Positions 23,957-33,495 are shown, counted from the stretch's first letter. The stretch is DNA of 64,000 nucleotides from Rhodoferax sp. (GCA_024235935.1 JACKLL010000002.1:263217-327216), one strand, 5' to 3'. Numbers and translations are program-made. Notes: a model not told the origin generated them from the sequence alone.

Positions 23957-26149
23957 CTAGTGCACGGCCTTTTGCTGAACCAGCTTCTGCACGATGTCGC
24001 ACAGCTCGTCGACGTCATTGGGCTTGTGGATCAGCGCGCCAGCGCCCTCGATAAATGCCTGCTGCTCGATCTCCGGCGTGACGTAGCCAGAGGCCAGTGC
24101 CACGGGCAGTTCGGGCCGGATCTCGCGCGCCTCGCGCAGCAGGTCGATGCCGCAAAAGCCCGGCATGTTGTAGTCGGTCACCAGCAGGTCGAACTCCTGT
24201 GCGCGCTCGCGCAATGCTGCGGACGCGAGGTGCGGGTCGGTGAATGAGCTGACCTTGAAGCCCTTGCGTGTCAGCACCCGCTCGACCAGGAAGACCAGGG
24301 CCTCATCGTCGTCGACGTACATCACGTGCTTGCCCTTGCCTTCGACGGTATTGGGTGGCCCGATTTCTTTCTGATGGGTGACCGCCGGTGACTTGGCGGG
24401 CGGGAAATACAGCGTGAACACGCTGCCTTGCCCCGGTTTGCTCTGCACCCCGACCGAACCCTGGTGGGTACGCATGATGCCGTGCACGACCGCCAGGCCC
24501 AGCCCGGTGCCCTGTCCGACCGGTTTGGTGGTGAAGAAAGGCTCGAAGATCCGCTCCATCGTTTCCGGGTCGATGCCGACCCCGGTGTCCTGCACGGACA
24601 GCGTCACATGGTGGCCGCGTGACTTGCCGCGGCGCTCCTTGCGAAGCGGTAGCGTATAGGTGCTGCCAAGTTTGACGCTGATCGTGCCCTTGCTGCTACC
24701 GATGGCGTGCATGGCATTGGTGCACAGGTTGAGCAAGGCCTGTTCGATCTGGGTGGCATCGGCCATCACCGGCGGAACATGGTCTTCGATGCGCACGACC
24801 AGATCGATCGACGGTGGCAAGGTGACCTTGATCAGCCGCGTCGTCTCGTGCACCACATCCGCCAGATGAATGGTGCTCCGAATCGTGGTCTCGTTGCGGC
24901 TGAAGGTCAGGATCTGCCGCACCAGGTCACGCGCACGCCGACCGGCCTTCTCGATTTCGAGCAGGCTGGTCAGGGCAGGGGACTGTGCGCCGGCATCCTG
25001 CTTGGCCAGTTCCACGTTGCCCAGGATCGCGCTCAGGATGTTGTTGAAATCGTGTGCGATGCCGCCGGCCATGGTGCCGACTGCCTGCATCTTCTGCGAT
25101 TCCCGCAGCTGGGCCTCGAGGACATTGCGCTGGGTTTCGATCTTCTTGCGCGCGGTCAGGTCACGTGCAAATACCGTGATGATGTCGCCGTCGAGCCGGC
25201 GTTCGAACGACACGCTGACCTCGACGGCCAGGGCCTTGCCGCCACTGGTTCGGCCCTCCATCTCGCCGAGCTGGGCATGCGAGGACAACTGGTTGTAGGC
25301 CAGCGTCTGCACTGCGTCTGGCAAAAAGCGCTCCAGCGGACTGCCCAGCGCCTGGCCGGAGGGACACTGGAACAGCGCCGCTGCTGCCGGATTGAAGATC
25401 GTGATGCTGCGATTGGCGTCGACGCAGATGATGGCGTCGAGCGACGAATTGATGATGGCCGCCAGGCGGTTCTCGCTCAGATGCAGTTCTTCGTTGCGCC
25501 GGCGCAATTCGGCTGCACTTTCCTGCAGCGCCCGGCGCTCGGCCAGCAGCGGGCCCTGGTCGATGACGGCGCAAATGAAGTGTGCCAGGTCGTCCTGCGT
25601 ATTGTCGATGCGCGCCACGTGCAGATCGCCGGCAAAGCTGCCGCGCGAACCGGCCAGGAAGATCACCTCGCTGGTTTCACTGGTGCCCTCGGCCTTGGCC
25701 TGCAGGAAGGACTGTGCCACCTGCTGGGCGTGGGCATTGCCGACCAGCGGTAGCACGTAGGTGAGCGGTGGATCCTGTTCAGACGGGCGGAACAGGCGCA
25801 GGGCCATGGCATTGCTCTCGAGCACCTGGCCGTTTTCATCCACCACCATGAGCGCCAGCGGGACACTGGAGAACAGGGTCAGGAAGCGTTCCGAAGCACC
25901 TTCGGCAGCGCGCTGGCTGAAGCGCAGCGCCTTGTTCTGGATTTCCAGTTCGGCCTGGTACTTGCGCAGGTCCTCGATCATCTGCGGCAGCGCATATCCG
26001 TGCGCGGCAGCAGGGGCCGGGTCCGGGTCTTCCCGCCGCTCCTGCTGGATCAGGTCGGAAATGGTGCGCAGCAACTCGGCCGGTTCCTGCTCGCGCAGTT
26101 CTGCATGCATGCCCTGGCCCGGCGTGTCGCTGGTACCCAGCGTATCCAT
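23957..26149 (-). CDS. PAS-domain hybrid sensor histidine kinase with C-terminal receiver
   Basis: This is a 730-residue kinase without membrane helices. After an N-terminal helical part there are two PAS-like modules (about residues 80-200 and 230-345; PLALMVVDENGQVLESNAMA and INSSLDAIICVDANRSITIFN). A HisKA domain of the AHDFNNIL type follows (MAGGIAHDFNNILSAILGN). The ATPase domain shows LLNLCTNAMHAIGS, VQDTGVGIDPETMERIFEPF and GTGLGLAVVHGIM, and the C-terminal receiver has YVDDDEALVFLVERV with phospho-acceptor Asp in LLVTDYNMPGF. No dedicated output gene is adjacent, so the partner regulator is unknown. Confidence 0.9.
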   Translation of the reverse strand: MDTLGTSDTPGQGMHAELREQEPAELLRTISDLIQQERREDPDPAPAAAHGYALPQMIEDLRKYQAELEIQNKALRFSQRAAEGASERFLTLFSSVPLALMVVDENGQVLESNAMALRLFRPSEQDPPLTYVLPLVGNAHAQQVAQSFLQAKAEGTSETSEVIFLAGSRGSFAGDLHVARIDNTQDDLAHFICAVIDQGPLLAERRALQESAAELRRRNEELHLSENRLAAIINSSLDAIICVDANRSITIFNPAAAALFQCPSGQALGSPLERFLPDAVQTLAYNQLSSHAQLGEMEGRTSGGKALAVEVSVSFERRLDGDIITVFARDLTARKKIETQRNVLEAQLRESQKMQAVGTMAGGIAHDFNNILSAILGNVELAKQDAGAQSPALTSLLEIEKAGRRARDLVRQILTFSRNETTIRSTIHLADVVHETTRLIKVTLPPSIDLVVRIEDHVPPVMADATQIEQALLNLCTNAMHAIGSSKGTISVKLGSTYTLPLRKERRGKSRGHHVTLSVQDTGVGIDPETMERIFEPFFTTKPVGQGTGLGLAVVHGIMRTHQGSVGVQSKPGQGSVFTLYFPPAKSPAVTHQKEIGPPNTVEGKGKHVMYVDDDEALVFLVERVLTRKGFKVSSFTDPHLASAALRERAQEFDLLVTDYNMPGFCGIDLLREAREIRPELPVALASGYVTPEIEQQAFIEGAGALIHKPNDVDELCDIVQKLVQQKAVH

Positions 26150-26197
26150 CAGTTGAGCACCTTCAGGGAAACGTCGCGGAACGTCACCTTGCGGGGC

Positions 26198-26338
26198 CTA
26201 CTTCTTGACCTTGCCGCGAACGGGTACCACGGTGGTGATGGTGGGGCGAACCGCATCCGGGGACACGGGCTTGGGGGGCGCCGTATCCTTCTTGGGCTTT
26301 CGTGATTCCTTGTTGCTGCGCTGCTGGCCTTTAGGCAT
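26198..26338 (-). CDS. Small basic protein of unknown function
   Basis: A short protein of 46 residues beginning MPKGQQRSNKESRKPKKD and ending RGKVKK. It is rich in Lys, Pro and Gln and probably disordered. AGAAGGA lies seven to eight bases before the ATG at 26338, a good ribosome site, which is why I call it real and start it there and not at the ATG 20 codons earlier. Similar short MPK-starting proteins are common in Burkholderiales; I recall no function. It lies upstream of the hybrid kinase gene on the same strand with 48 bases between. Confidence 0.65.
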   Translation of the reverse strand: MPKGQQRSNKESRKPKKDTAPPKPVSPDAVRPTITTVVPVRGKVKK

Positions 26339-26432
26339 GATTTTTCCTTCTACGTCGCGTTCATGGGAAACCAAGCAGCACCGATATGCGGCAGCCATGT
26401 GGCCACCGGTTCCAGGCGCTGCACCAGACTCA

Positions 26433-28070
26433 CTATCGGCGCACGACTGCGCTGCCGGGTTCGAAGTCCGCCGCCTTCAACGGGCTGTGGGCCGTGATGT
26501 AGGCGCGCAGGACGTCGGCATCGACGTAACCGGTATCCACGTAGCTGGGGTGTGCCGTCAGCTTGGGATAGCCATCACCGCCGGCTGCGATGAAATTGTT
26601 GAGCACCATCCGGTAGGTCTTGCCCATGGCGATGGGGGCGCCCTTGATGCTCGCGCTTTCGACCTGACCATTGGCAATCACCAGATTGATGCCGGCAAAC
26701 TGCGGAAAGGCGCCGGAGCCGGCGGTCATCTTTGCAATCGCGTTGAGATAGTCCATGACTTCCTTGCCGCTCAGGTCGACCACGGCCGTGGTGTTGCCGA
26801 AAGGCTGGACCTTGAGCACATCCTTGTACGTGAGCTTGCCGGCATTGAGCGAGTCACGGACGCCGCCCGCATTGACGACCGCAAAGTCGGCATTGGTGCG
26901 CTCGACCGATGCGCGGCCGATCAGCACCGCCATCGAGGCCGGCTTGCTGCGGACGATGGCGCGATCACCTTCCAGGCGGCCATCGGTAGAACCGATCTCC
27001 ACCATCAGTTTCTGTTGCCCGAAGTCCTGGTAGGGCTTGAGCATGGCCAGCATGTCCTTGTCCTCGGCGATCGCCACCGTGTAGGGTACCTTGGAGGTTT
27101 TCCCGTCTGCGCCCTTGACGGATTTCATCAGGTTGACCGGAATCAAGGCGTACTTGACCAGCTTGAACTCGCCGTTGCGGTATTCGAAGTCGGCCCGTCC
27201 CACGTATTTGCCCCATTCGTGGGCCTGCACGATCCAGGTGCCATTCTGGCGGTCGGGACGGCACTCTGCGCCGGGCACGTAGGCGCGGTCCAGCACGTTT
27301 TCGGCCTTCATGCAGGCCGGGTTCTGGGTATGGCCGCCAACCACCAGGTCGATGCCGTTGACGGCACGGGCCATCGTGACGTCGCCCTCTGCACTGGTGC
27401 CGTGCTTGCCGTTCTCATAATGGCCCATGTGGGTGGCCGCGATGACTACGTCGGACTTGGCGCGCAGTTCGGGAACGACCTTGCGGGCTTCGGCCACGAC
27501 GCTGCGGAACTCGACGTCCTTGACGTTGTCGGGCGTTACCATCTTCTTGGTGTCTTCGGTGGTCAGGCCCATGACGCCGATCCGCAGTCCGTCGAAATTG
27601 AAGACCTTGTAGGGCTCGAACATGCGTTTGCCGCCCTGGTAGATGTTCGCGGCCAGCATCGGGAACTTGACCAGTTCGCGCTGCATGCGCAAGGTGCTCA
27701 GGGGTTTGTCGAATTCGTGGTTGCCCACGGCCATGGCGTCGTAACCGAGCATGTTCATGCCCTTGAAGTCCGGCACCGCGTCCTGCAGGTCGGATTCCGG
27801 CACGCCGGTGTTGACGTCGCCGCCGTCCAGCAGCAGGCTGTAGCCACCCGAAGCGGCCACTTCCTTGCGGATCTGGTCGATCAGGGTCTTGCGCGCGGCC
27901 ATGCCGTACTCACCGTCGCTGTTCTGCCAGAACCGGCCGTGGTGGTCGTTGGTGTGCAATACCGTCAGATGGTAGGTCTTGTCCTTCTGCGGTCCCCCGG
28001 ACGACATGCCGGCACAGCCGATGAGTGCGATTGCGGCGGAGAGTGCCAGCGTGGTTTTGATCAATTGCAT
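26433..28070 (-). CDS. Bifunctional metallophosphatase/5'-nucleotidase (UshA family), lipoprotein signal
   Basis: This is a 545-residue exported phosphoesterase. Residues 1-19 form a lipoprotein signal with lipobox LIGC. The N-terminal metallophosphoesterase domain has the metal motifs LTVLHTNDHHGRF near residue 36, LLLDGGDVNTG, AVGNHEFDKP and, further on, GGHTQNP. The C-terminal 5'-nucleotidase domain carries NAGGVRDSLNAGKLTYKD and NNFIAAGGDGYPKL. It would hydrolyse extracellular or periplasmic nucleotides to nucleosides and phosphate. GAGGAAACG precedes the ATG at 28070, which I prefer over an ATG 59 codons upstream. It is divergent from the GNAT gene. Confidence 0.92.
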   Translation of the reverse strand: MQLIKTTLALSAAIALIGCAGMSSGGPQKDKTYHLTVLHTNDHHGRFWQNSDGEYGMAARKTLIDQIRKEVAASGGYSLLLDGGDVNTGVPESDLQDAVPDFKGMNMLGYDAMAVGNHEFDKPLSTLRMQRELVKFPMLAANIYQGGKRMFEPYKVFNFDGLRIGVMGLTTEDTKKMVTPDNVKDVEFRSVVAEARKVVPELRAKSDVVIAATHMGHYENGKHGTSAEGDVTMARAVNGIDLVVGGHTQNPACMKAENVLDRAYVPGAECRPDRQNGTWIVQAHEWGKYVGRADFEYRNGEFKLVKYALIPVNLMKSVKGADGKTSKVPYTVAIAEDKDMLAMLKPYQDFGQQKLMVEIGSTDGRLEGDRAIVRSKPASMAVLIGRASVERTNADFAVVNAGGVRDSLNAGKLTYKDVLKVQPFGNTTAVVDLSGKEVMDYLNAIAKMTAGSGAFPQFAGINLVIANGQVESASIKGAPIAMGKTYRMVLNNFIAAGGDGYPKLTAHPSYVDTGYVDADVLRAYITAHSPLKAADFEPGSAVVRR

Positions 28071-28255
28071 CGTTTCCTCTGGATGAGAAGTCAGAAATGA
28101 GGGTGGCCCGCCCGCTGGCCGGGACGGCAAGTGGTTGATTATGGCGGCAGCGCAGGCCGGACTCAAGCGCCACATGTCTGCATCGGCCCGGGCGCAGCCC
28201 GAGCGGCGACAATTGGGCCCTTTTGAACCCCGACAGAACGCTTGCAAGGAGATCC

Positions 28256-28747
28256 ATGTCCAACTGTCTCATCCGCCCCGCAGAGCCGGGCGACGCCCGC
28301 ACCCTGGTGCAGATCGAAGCTGCCACCGAAGCGGCCCTGGGCCGTCCGGCATCCGACCCGCTCAAGCGACTGACCGTCTGGCGCGAGGCCGTCGAGTTTG
28401 GGGAGCCCCTGGTTCAGGTGGCCTGCGATGGCGATGCGGTGGTCGGTTTTGTCGGCTACGACCGCAGCCGCGACCCGCGCACACCACCGACGACCGGCGA
28501 AATCTGGGCCATCCACGTCCTGGCCAGCCACCTCGGACAAGGCGTTGGCCTGGCATTGTGGGATGCTGCGCGCGAAGGCTTGCTGGAAGAGGGCTGCACC
28601 CACGTGTCGGTGTGGATCGAACTGGCGCAGGAACGTGCGCTGCGCTTCCATGAACTGGCGGGCTTCAAGCGCGACATGCCCTCACTGCGCACCGTTGCCC
28701 GAGGCGCGACCCGGGTGGAGGAAATCCGCCTCAAGCGCCTGTTGTAA
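28256..28747 (+). CDS. GNAT-family N-acetyltransferase
   Basis: This is a 163-residue acetyltransferase using acetyl-CoA. The fold is recognised from MSNCLIRPAEPGDARTLVQI at the start, GEIWAIHVLASHLGQGVGLALW (acetyl-CoA binding motif A) near residues 80-102, and ALRFHELAGFKRD near 130-142, where GF-type ends are typical of the family. AAGGAG lies just before the ATG at 28256. The acceptor substrate is not evident and there is no operon partner. Confidence 0.88.
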   Translation: MSNCLIRPAEPGDARTLVQIEAATEAALGRPASDPLKRLTVWREAVEFGEPLVQVACDGDAVVGFVGYDRSRDPRTPPTTGEIWAIHVLASHLGQGVGLALWDAAREGLLEEGCTHVSVWIELAQERALRFHELAGFKRDMPSLRTVARGATRVEEIRLKRLL

Positions 28748-28802
28748 GCCGCCGGGCCTCCCCAAGGCTTATCGATCCGCGGCGCGCAGCGCGACCCGTC
28801 AT

Positions 28803-29273
28803 TCAGGCCTCGCCGCCAAAGTGCGCGGTGAGGTTGTCGATGTACTTTTCGACCATCTTCTCGAACTCGGCTTCGACCACGGGCGCGATGACCATCTTCA
28901 TGAGGCCTGGCAGCGGCAGCGTGAGGTCGCCCTCGATCGCCAGCACCACGTGCGTGGCCTTTTTCTTGTCGGTGATCTTCCAGCTGCCGGACACCAGGGC
29001 GTTGCCTTCGCCCTTGACCGGCGTCCATGCCACCGTGCCCTTGGCCTTGTTCGAGGTGTATTTCGACGCGTAGATCGTCTGCAGATTGACCTGGGCCAGG
29101 CCGATCTTTTCCATCTCCCAGCGGTAGGTGTTGCTTCCCAGGTCCACCAGCTTGTGAACCTTGGGGAAGTGGCTGGCCGATGCCGGCACATCGGACAACA
29201 CTGCAAAGACTTCGGCCGCAGGGGCCTTGACGCTGAATTCGTAGCCGAGATCGATGTGGACGTTGACGGTCAT
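28803..29273 (-). CDS. SRPBCC (START-like) family protein
   Basis: This is a 156-residue protein with the SRPBCC fold. It begins MTVNVHIDLGYEFSVKAPAAE, then VFAVLSDVPASASHFPKVHKL, and ends with a helix (VVEAEFEKMVEKYIDNLTAHF). These proteins bind hydrophobic ligands in a deep cavity; here no ligand or partner can be named. It stands alone between the GNAT gene and the Mrr-like gene. The start is the ATG at 29273; codon pattern upstream of it is not coding-like in this frame. Confidence 0.82.
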   Translation of the reverse strand: MTVNVHIDLGYEFSVKAPAAEVFAVLSDVPASASHFPKVHKLVDLGSNTYRWEMEKIGLAQVNLQTIYASKYTSNKAKGTVAWTPVKGEGNALVSGSWKITDKKKATHVVLAIEGDLTLPLPGLMKMVIAPVVEAEFEKMVEKYIDNLTAHFGGEA

Positions 29274-29367
29274 GCGCGCTCCAGGTGGTGTCGGTGCAGG
29301 GTTGTGGATCCTGCATCGTAGCCCAACGCGGGCCAACCGGGTTGGCGCCATCCGCGCCGGGAAAACG

Positions 29368-30132
29368 TCAACGGCCGTGATAGGCAACCGCCAGCAGCGC
29401 CTGCTGGCTTTGCCGGGTGCGGGTCTGAATGCGCCGCAGCAGGGCCTTGCCGTCGACCGCCTCGATATCGTGCTCGCGCGCAAACTGCAATGCTTCGGGG
29501 GTGTAGGTGGACGTCGTCGTGAAAGTGCCATGGGCTGACTTGCAGTTGGCGACCACGCCCTGAAAGTCCTGCATCTCGCGCAGGCTGACCGGCTCATCGG
29601 GGGTGTGCTTGCAGCGCACGATGGCCACGGGGCCCGGCAGCCGGGCGGCATGCAGCCAGATGTCCACGCCTTCGCTGGTGCGATGCGATTCATAGCGGGT
29701 GTCGAAGCCGGCCCACGAAAACCAGGTCTCGCAGACAGCGGCAAAACGTTGCGCATCGATGGACGCGAACACGTCCAGGCTCCAGCGTTTGCCCTGCAGC
29801 AACCCGCTCGCGGAATCGTCTTGCAATGCCTCGGACGAAGACGCTGGCTGCCGTCGGGCCGCCGCGTCGTCACGGGGGCGGGTATTGCGGTTGGCGAACG
29901 CCAGTTGCAGGCCGATGGTCGACAAGGTGAGCACCACGACGACCAGCGCAATGGCGAGCATGATGGGTTGTCCCAACTCCAGCAACCAGCCGCAGACCAT
30001 GGCCAGCAGCAGCACCAATGTGCCGGCAATCAGTGCCGACTGCGCGAACGAATGCTGCTGCGTGCGAGCTGCAAGCGTTGCTGGAATCCGATGGCTGGAC
30101 ATATTGTTCGACCCCCGGGGGATGCTTGACAT
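29368..30132 (-). CDS. Membrane-anchored Mrr-like restriction endonuclease-fold protein
   Basis: This is a 254-residue protein with two close hydrophobic helices near residues 33-80, a polar linker, then a domain resembling Mrr-type restriction endonucleases at about residues 125-235. The domain shows RFAAVCETWFSWAGFDTRYE, then SEGVDIWLH and VAIVRCKH, which correspond to the D...QxK nuclease core, with Arg in place of the usual Gln. Family members cut modified DNA or act as DNA-damage related proteins, often membrane bound. Whether it cuts DNA is open. Start is 30132 (AAGGGGG upstream); an ATG at 30102 is also possible. It is divergent from the aminotransferase gene. Confidence 0.75.
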   Translation of the reverse strand: MSSIPRGSNNMSSHRIPATLAARTQQHSFAQSALIAGTLVLLLAMVCGWLLELGQPIMLAIALVVVVLTLSTIGLQLAFANRNTRPRDDAAARRQPASSSEALQDDSASGLLQGKRWSLDVFASIDAQRFAAVCETWFSWAGFDTRYESHRTSEGVDIWLHAARLPGPVAIVRCKHTPDEPVSLREMQDFQGVVANCKSAHGTFTTTSTYTPEALQFAREHDIEAVDGKALLRRIQTRTRQSQQALLAVAYHGR

Positions 30133-30342
30133 GCGGCAGACAACCCCCTTGCCTGCACGATCAGTCTAGGTCGCGCTTGTGACACAACAAAGGCAATTTT
30201 CACGGTTTCGGACGAAAGAGCATGCCAGCCGGCATGGTGCAGGCGCCCGGACGTCGGTGCGGCAACGGCGAGTTGCCGGCCACTTGCGCCGCCCGCCCCG
30301 CATAATGGGCGCCTGTCTGCAGGTCCATGAAGGAGATCGATG

Positions 30343-31251
30343 ATGTCGGGTTCGGCGCAGTATCAGGATGGCGTGGCGTATGTCGGGGGCAAGTATGTGC
30401 CGATTGCACAGGCAGCCATTCCCATCACCGACTGGGGCTTTCTGCGTTCCGACGCGACCTATGACGTGGTCACGGTCTGGGATGGCGCCTTTTTTCGCAT
30501 CGATGCGCACCTCGATCGGTTCATGCGCAGCTGTCAGCGCTGGCGCCTCAATCCGGGCCTGAGCCCGGCGCAGATCACGCGCATCCTGGCGCGTTGCGTG
30601 CGGCTCAGCGGGCTGCGCGCCTCTTATGTCGAGATGATCTGCACCCGGGGTCAGCCACCCTGGGGCTCGCGCGATCCGCGCCAGGCGGTGAACCAGTTTT
30701 ACGCCTTTGCCGTTCCGTATGTCTGGCTGGCCAATGAGGAACAGCGCGCCAAGGGTCTGCGCGTCATGATCAGCGACGTGCAGCGCATACCGCCGCAATC
30801 GGTCGACCCCAAGGCCAAGAACTACCACTGGAATGACCTGACGATGGGCTTGCTGGGTGCGCTCGATGCCGGGGCAGACACGGTGTTGCTCGTGGATGCG
30901 GTCGGCCATGTGGTCGAGGGCCCGGGGTTCAATGTCTTCTGTGTCAGGGACGGTGTGGTGATCACGCCGGATCAGGGCATGCTGGAAGGCATCTCGCGCC
31001 GCACCGTCATCGAAATGGCCGCGGCACGGGGGCTGTCGGTGCAGATCCGGCCGGTGCCGACGGACGAACTGCGCAGTGCCGACGAGGTGTTCCTGTCAAC
31101 GTCTGGCGGCGGCGTCTTGCCGGTGACGGTGGTCGATCAGCAGAGCATCGGTGACGGAACGCCCGGGCCGGTCACGCGCCAGATGGTCGAGACCTACTGG
31201 GCCTGGCACGCCGATCCGGCCTACAACCTGCCGATCGACTATTCGGTCTGA
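30343..31251 (+). CDS. Class IV PLP-dependent aminotransferase (BCAT/DAAT fold)
   Basis: This is a 302-residue fold-type IV aminotransferase. The PLP-lysine is in VDPKAKNYHWNDL near residue 165. Other family signs are DWGFLRSDATYDVVTVWDG near the N-terminus, the Glu in VVEGPGFNVFCV and GMLEGISRRTVIEMA. It could be a D-amino-acid or branched-chain transaminase, or an amine transaminase; the sequence alone does not decide. Two ATG codons stand in a row; AGGAG lies seven bases before the second (30343), so I chose that. A GC-rich hairpin follows the stop. Confidence 0.9.
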   Translation: MSGSAQYQDGVAYVGGKYVPIAQAAIPITDWGFLRSDATYDVVTVWDGAFFRIDAHLDRFMRSCQRWRLNPGLSPAQITRILARCVRLSGLRASYVEMICTRGQPPWGSRDPRQAVNQFYAFAVPYVWLANEEQRAKGLRVMISDVQRIPPQSVDPKAKNYHWNDLTMGLLGALDAGADTVLLVDAVGHVVEGPGFNVFCVRDGVVITPDQGMLEGISRRTVIEMAAARGLSVQIRPVPTDELRSADEVFLSTSGGGVLPVTVVDQQSIGDGTPGPVTRQMVETYWAWHADPAYNLPIDYSV

Positions 31252-31259
31252 TCGCCGCA

Positions 31260-31282
31260 GCCCGCCTCGGCGACGGGCGGGC
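31260..31282. terminator. GC-rich hairpin between convergent genes
   Basis: GCCCGCC and GGCGGGC form a seven-base stem around a nine-base loop in the 39 bases between the aminotransferase and the convergent Nudix gene. There is no T run, so it may be only a mild pause or a 3' end barrier for both transcripts. Confidence 0.4.
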
Positions 31283-31290
31283 CGGCGGAT

Positions 31291-32202
31291 TCACGGAGCC
31301 GTTCGCTTGCCGGACGGCGCGGCGCTCAGGAACAGCGCCTCGAAGCCGTCCGGAGGCTCGAAGCGCTGGTTGCGAAACACCAGCCGCGTGGGGCCGGGCA
31401 TCTGGCACAGGGTGACGGGATGCCGCGCATCGCCCGGATAGCAGGTGATGCGGGCCCCATCGTCGTCGTTGAACGGCGCGGGTTCGACGAGGATCGGCCG
31501 CTGCGCTTGCGCGGACGCCAGCGCCTGCTGGACGGTCGTGTACTGTGCCAGATGGGCCAGCGTCATGATCTGCGGGGGTGCGAATTCGATCGCGCCGTCC
31601 CAGTAATGCTGCAGGGCGTCGCGCGGGCGCAGCCAGATGCCGTCGGAGGACTCGGCAGTGTCGTGCAGGGCGTGCTGCCCCTCGGGCAGTGCCGCGATGA
31701 AGAAGCGGGTGTCGAAGCGCGCGCGGGTGACCGTCGGTATCCGGGGCGTGATCCAGCGCGACCAGGGATGCAGACTGGCCGCATCGAGCCGCAGCGACAA
31801 GGCCGCCGACGCTGACGCGAATGGCACCTGTGCGCGCAACAGTTTGACCAGCGCCGCAGCCGTATCGGCGTCGGCGCCGTGGGCGAACAGCACGCCGCAT
31901 TCTTCGACGACTTCGCGCATTGCCGCAACAAACAGGGCGGCGGCGTCCGGCGCAGCGGTGGCCGGTTCGTTCAGGCGTGCCGCGAGCGCGGCCGGCGCCT
32001 GGTCCAGCCGGGTGTGCAAGCCGGCGTCCGCATCCGACGGGTCGACCTTGCCGCCCGGAAATACATGGGCGCCACCGAGTACTGCCGCAGCGCCATGGCG
32101 GCGCAGCAGAAAGGTTTCCATTCCCTGCGGCGCATTGCGCAAGATGACAACGGTCGCAGCAGGTCTTGGCGGTGTGTCGACAACGTCGAAGTTCATTTGC
32201 AT
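31291..32202 (-). CDS. Nudix hydrolase, NUDT8/19-like long form
   Basis: This is a 303-residue Nudix hydrolase. FLLRRHGAAAVLGGAHVFPGG lies near residues 30-50 and a long insert separates it from the catalytic AMREVVEECGVLF near 100 (the REVxEE helix). This layout is seen in NUDT7/8/19-type enzymes acting on CoA or acyl-CoA derivatives; the substrate here is not known. Start is MQMNFDVVD at 32202. It is divergent from the SDR gene, with about 98 bases between. Confidence 0.85.
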   Translation of the reverse strand: MQMNFDVVDTPPRPAATVVILRNAPQGMETFLLRRHGAAAVLGGAHVFPGGKVDPSDADAGLHTRLDQAPAALAARLNEPATAAPDAAALFVAAMREVVEECGVLFAHGADADTAAALVKLLRAQVPFASASAALSLRLDAASLHPWSRWITPRIPTVTRARFDTRFFIAALPEGQHALHDTAESSDGIWLRPRDALQHYWDGAIEFAPPQIMTLAHLAQYTTVQQALASAQAQRPILVEPAPFNDDDGARITCYPGDARHPVTLCQMPGPTRLVFRNQRFEPPDGFEALFLSAAPSGKRTAP

Positions 32203-32300
32203 GTTGGGGCCGGCTGCGCAGAGGTGATTTAAAGTCGCAGCCTGGAGCGCGCAGACTATCAGAGTTGCGTGCGGCAACTCAAGAACGCAGGAGACAGGAC

Positions 32301-33215
32301 ATGGCAATGGATTTCAAGGGCAAGGTAGCGATCGTGACCGGAGCCGGCGGCGGACTGGGCGCGCAACACGCGCTGGTCCTGGCCGCGCGAGGCGCGCGGG
32401 TGCTGGTCAACGACCTCGGGGGCGCGCGCGACGGCAGTGGCGGCTCGGTCACGGCGGCGCAGGCCGTGGTGGCGCAGATTCGCGCCGCTGGTGGCGAGGC
32501 GATCGCCAATGGCGCTTCGGTGACCGATTTCGCGGCGGTGCAGGGCATGGTGCAACAGGCGATGGACGCCTGGGGCCGGGTCGACATCCTGGTCAACAAC
32601 GCGGGCATCCTGCGCGACAAGAGCTTCGCCAAGATGGAGCTCGATGATTTTCGGCTGGTGCTCGACGTACATCTGATGGGGGCCGTCCATTGCACCAAGG
32701 CGGTCTGGCCGATCATGGTGGCGCAGAAGTATGGTCGGGTGGTGATGACGACGTCGTCGTCCGGGCTGTACGGCAATTTCGGGCAGTCCAACTATGGTGC
32801 GGCCAAGATGGCGCTGGTGGGACTGATGCAGACCTTGTCGCTGGAAGGTGCCAAGTACGACATTCGCGTCAACTGCCTGGCGCCCACTGCAGCCACCCGT
32901 ATGACTGAAGGCCTGATGCCCGAAGCGGTGCTGCAGGCGCTGGAGCCGCATGCCGTGACGCCTGCCATGCTGGTGCTGGCGTCGGACGACGCCCCGAACC
33001 GGACCATTCTTTGCGCCGGCGCGGGAAGCTTCGAGGCCGCGCATGTCACCCTGACCCGTGGCATGTGGATCGGCACCGGTGAGGATGCTGCGGATCAACT
33101 GGCCATGCAACTGGACACCGTGCGCGCTCGTGAGGCCGAAACGGTGCCGGAGTCGGGCAATGCGCAAGGCCAGAATGAGGTGGCCCTGGCCATTGCTGCA
33201 GCGCGCCCGGCTTGA
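32301..33215 (+). CDS. SDR-family 3-hydroxyacyl-CoA dehydrogenase-like oxidoreductase
   Basis: This is a 304-residue short-chain dehydrogenase. The cofactor motif is VTGAGGGLGAQHAL near residue 12, NNAG is present near 95, and the active-site Tyr and Lys are in NYGAAKMAL near 170. The insert DLGGARDGSGG after the second strand and the C-terminal extension resemble the dehydrogenase part of peroxisomal multifunctional enzyme type 2, so (3R)-hydroxyacyl-CoA is a likely substrate. GCAGGAG stands upstream of the ATG at 32301. No operon partner is seen. Confidence 0.9.
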   Translation: MAMDFKGKVAIVTGAGGGLGAQHALVLAARGARVLVNDLGGARDGSGGSVTAAQAVVAQIRAAGGEAIANGASVTDFAAVQGMVQQAMDAWGRVDILVNNAGILRDKSFAKMELDDFRLVLDVHLMGAVHCTKAVWPIMVAQKYGRVVMTTSSSGLYGNFGQSNYGAAKMALVGLMQTLSLEGAKYDIRVNCLAPTAATRMTEGLMPEAVLQALEPHAVTPAMLVLASDDAPNRTILCAGAGSFEAAHVTLTRGMWIGTGEDAADQLAMQLDTVRAREAETVPESGNAQGQNEVALAIAAARPA

Positions 33216-33495
33216 CCGGCCGGGAGGTCCGGGGCGTCCCGCAAAGGGCGACGCTATATACTCGAGGGTTTTGACGACCGGCGGCAATCACGCCAAAGGT
33301 CGGGCACGGAGCAAGCTGACTATCCGTGCAATGTGATGGCTGCAATGAAGCGGCGCCTGTGCGGGTCCGAGTCGCTTGGATCTGTCGGGTGTGGCGTTCT
33401 ACGGCATGTTTGCGGCTCGCGCCGCGGATGTCGAACTGCGTTTCCAGTCGGTCGTCGCACATCCAGTATGTTGGAAATTCACGGGAGTATTGGCC

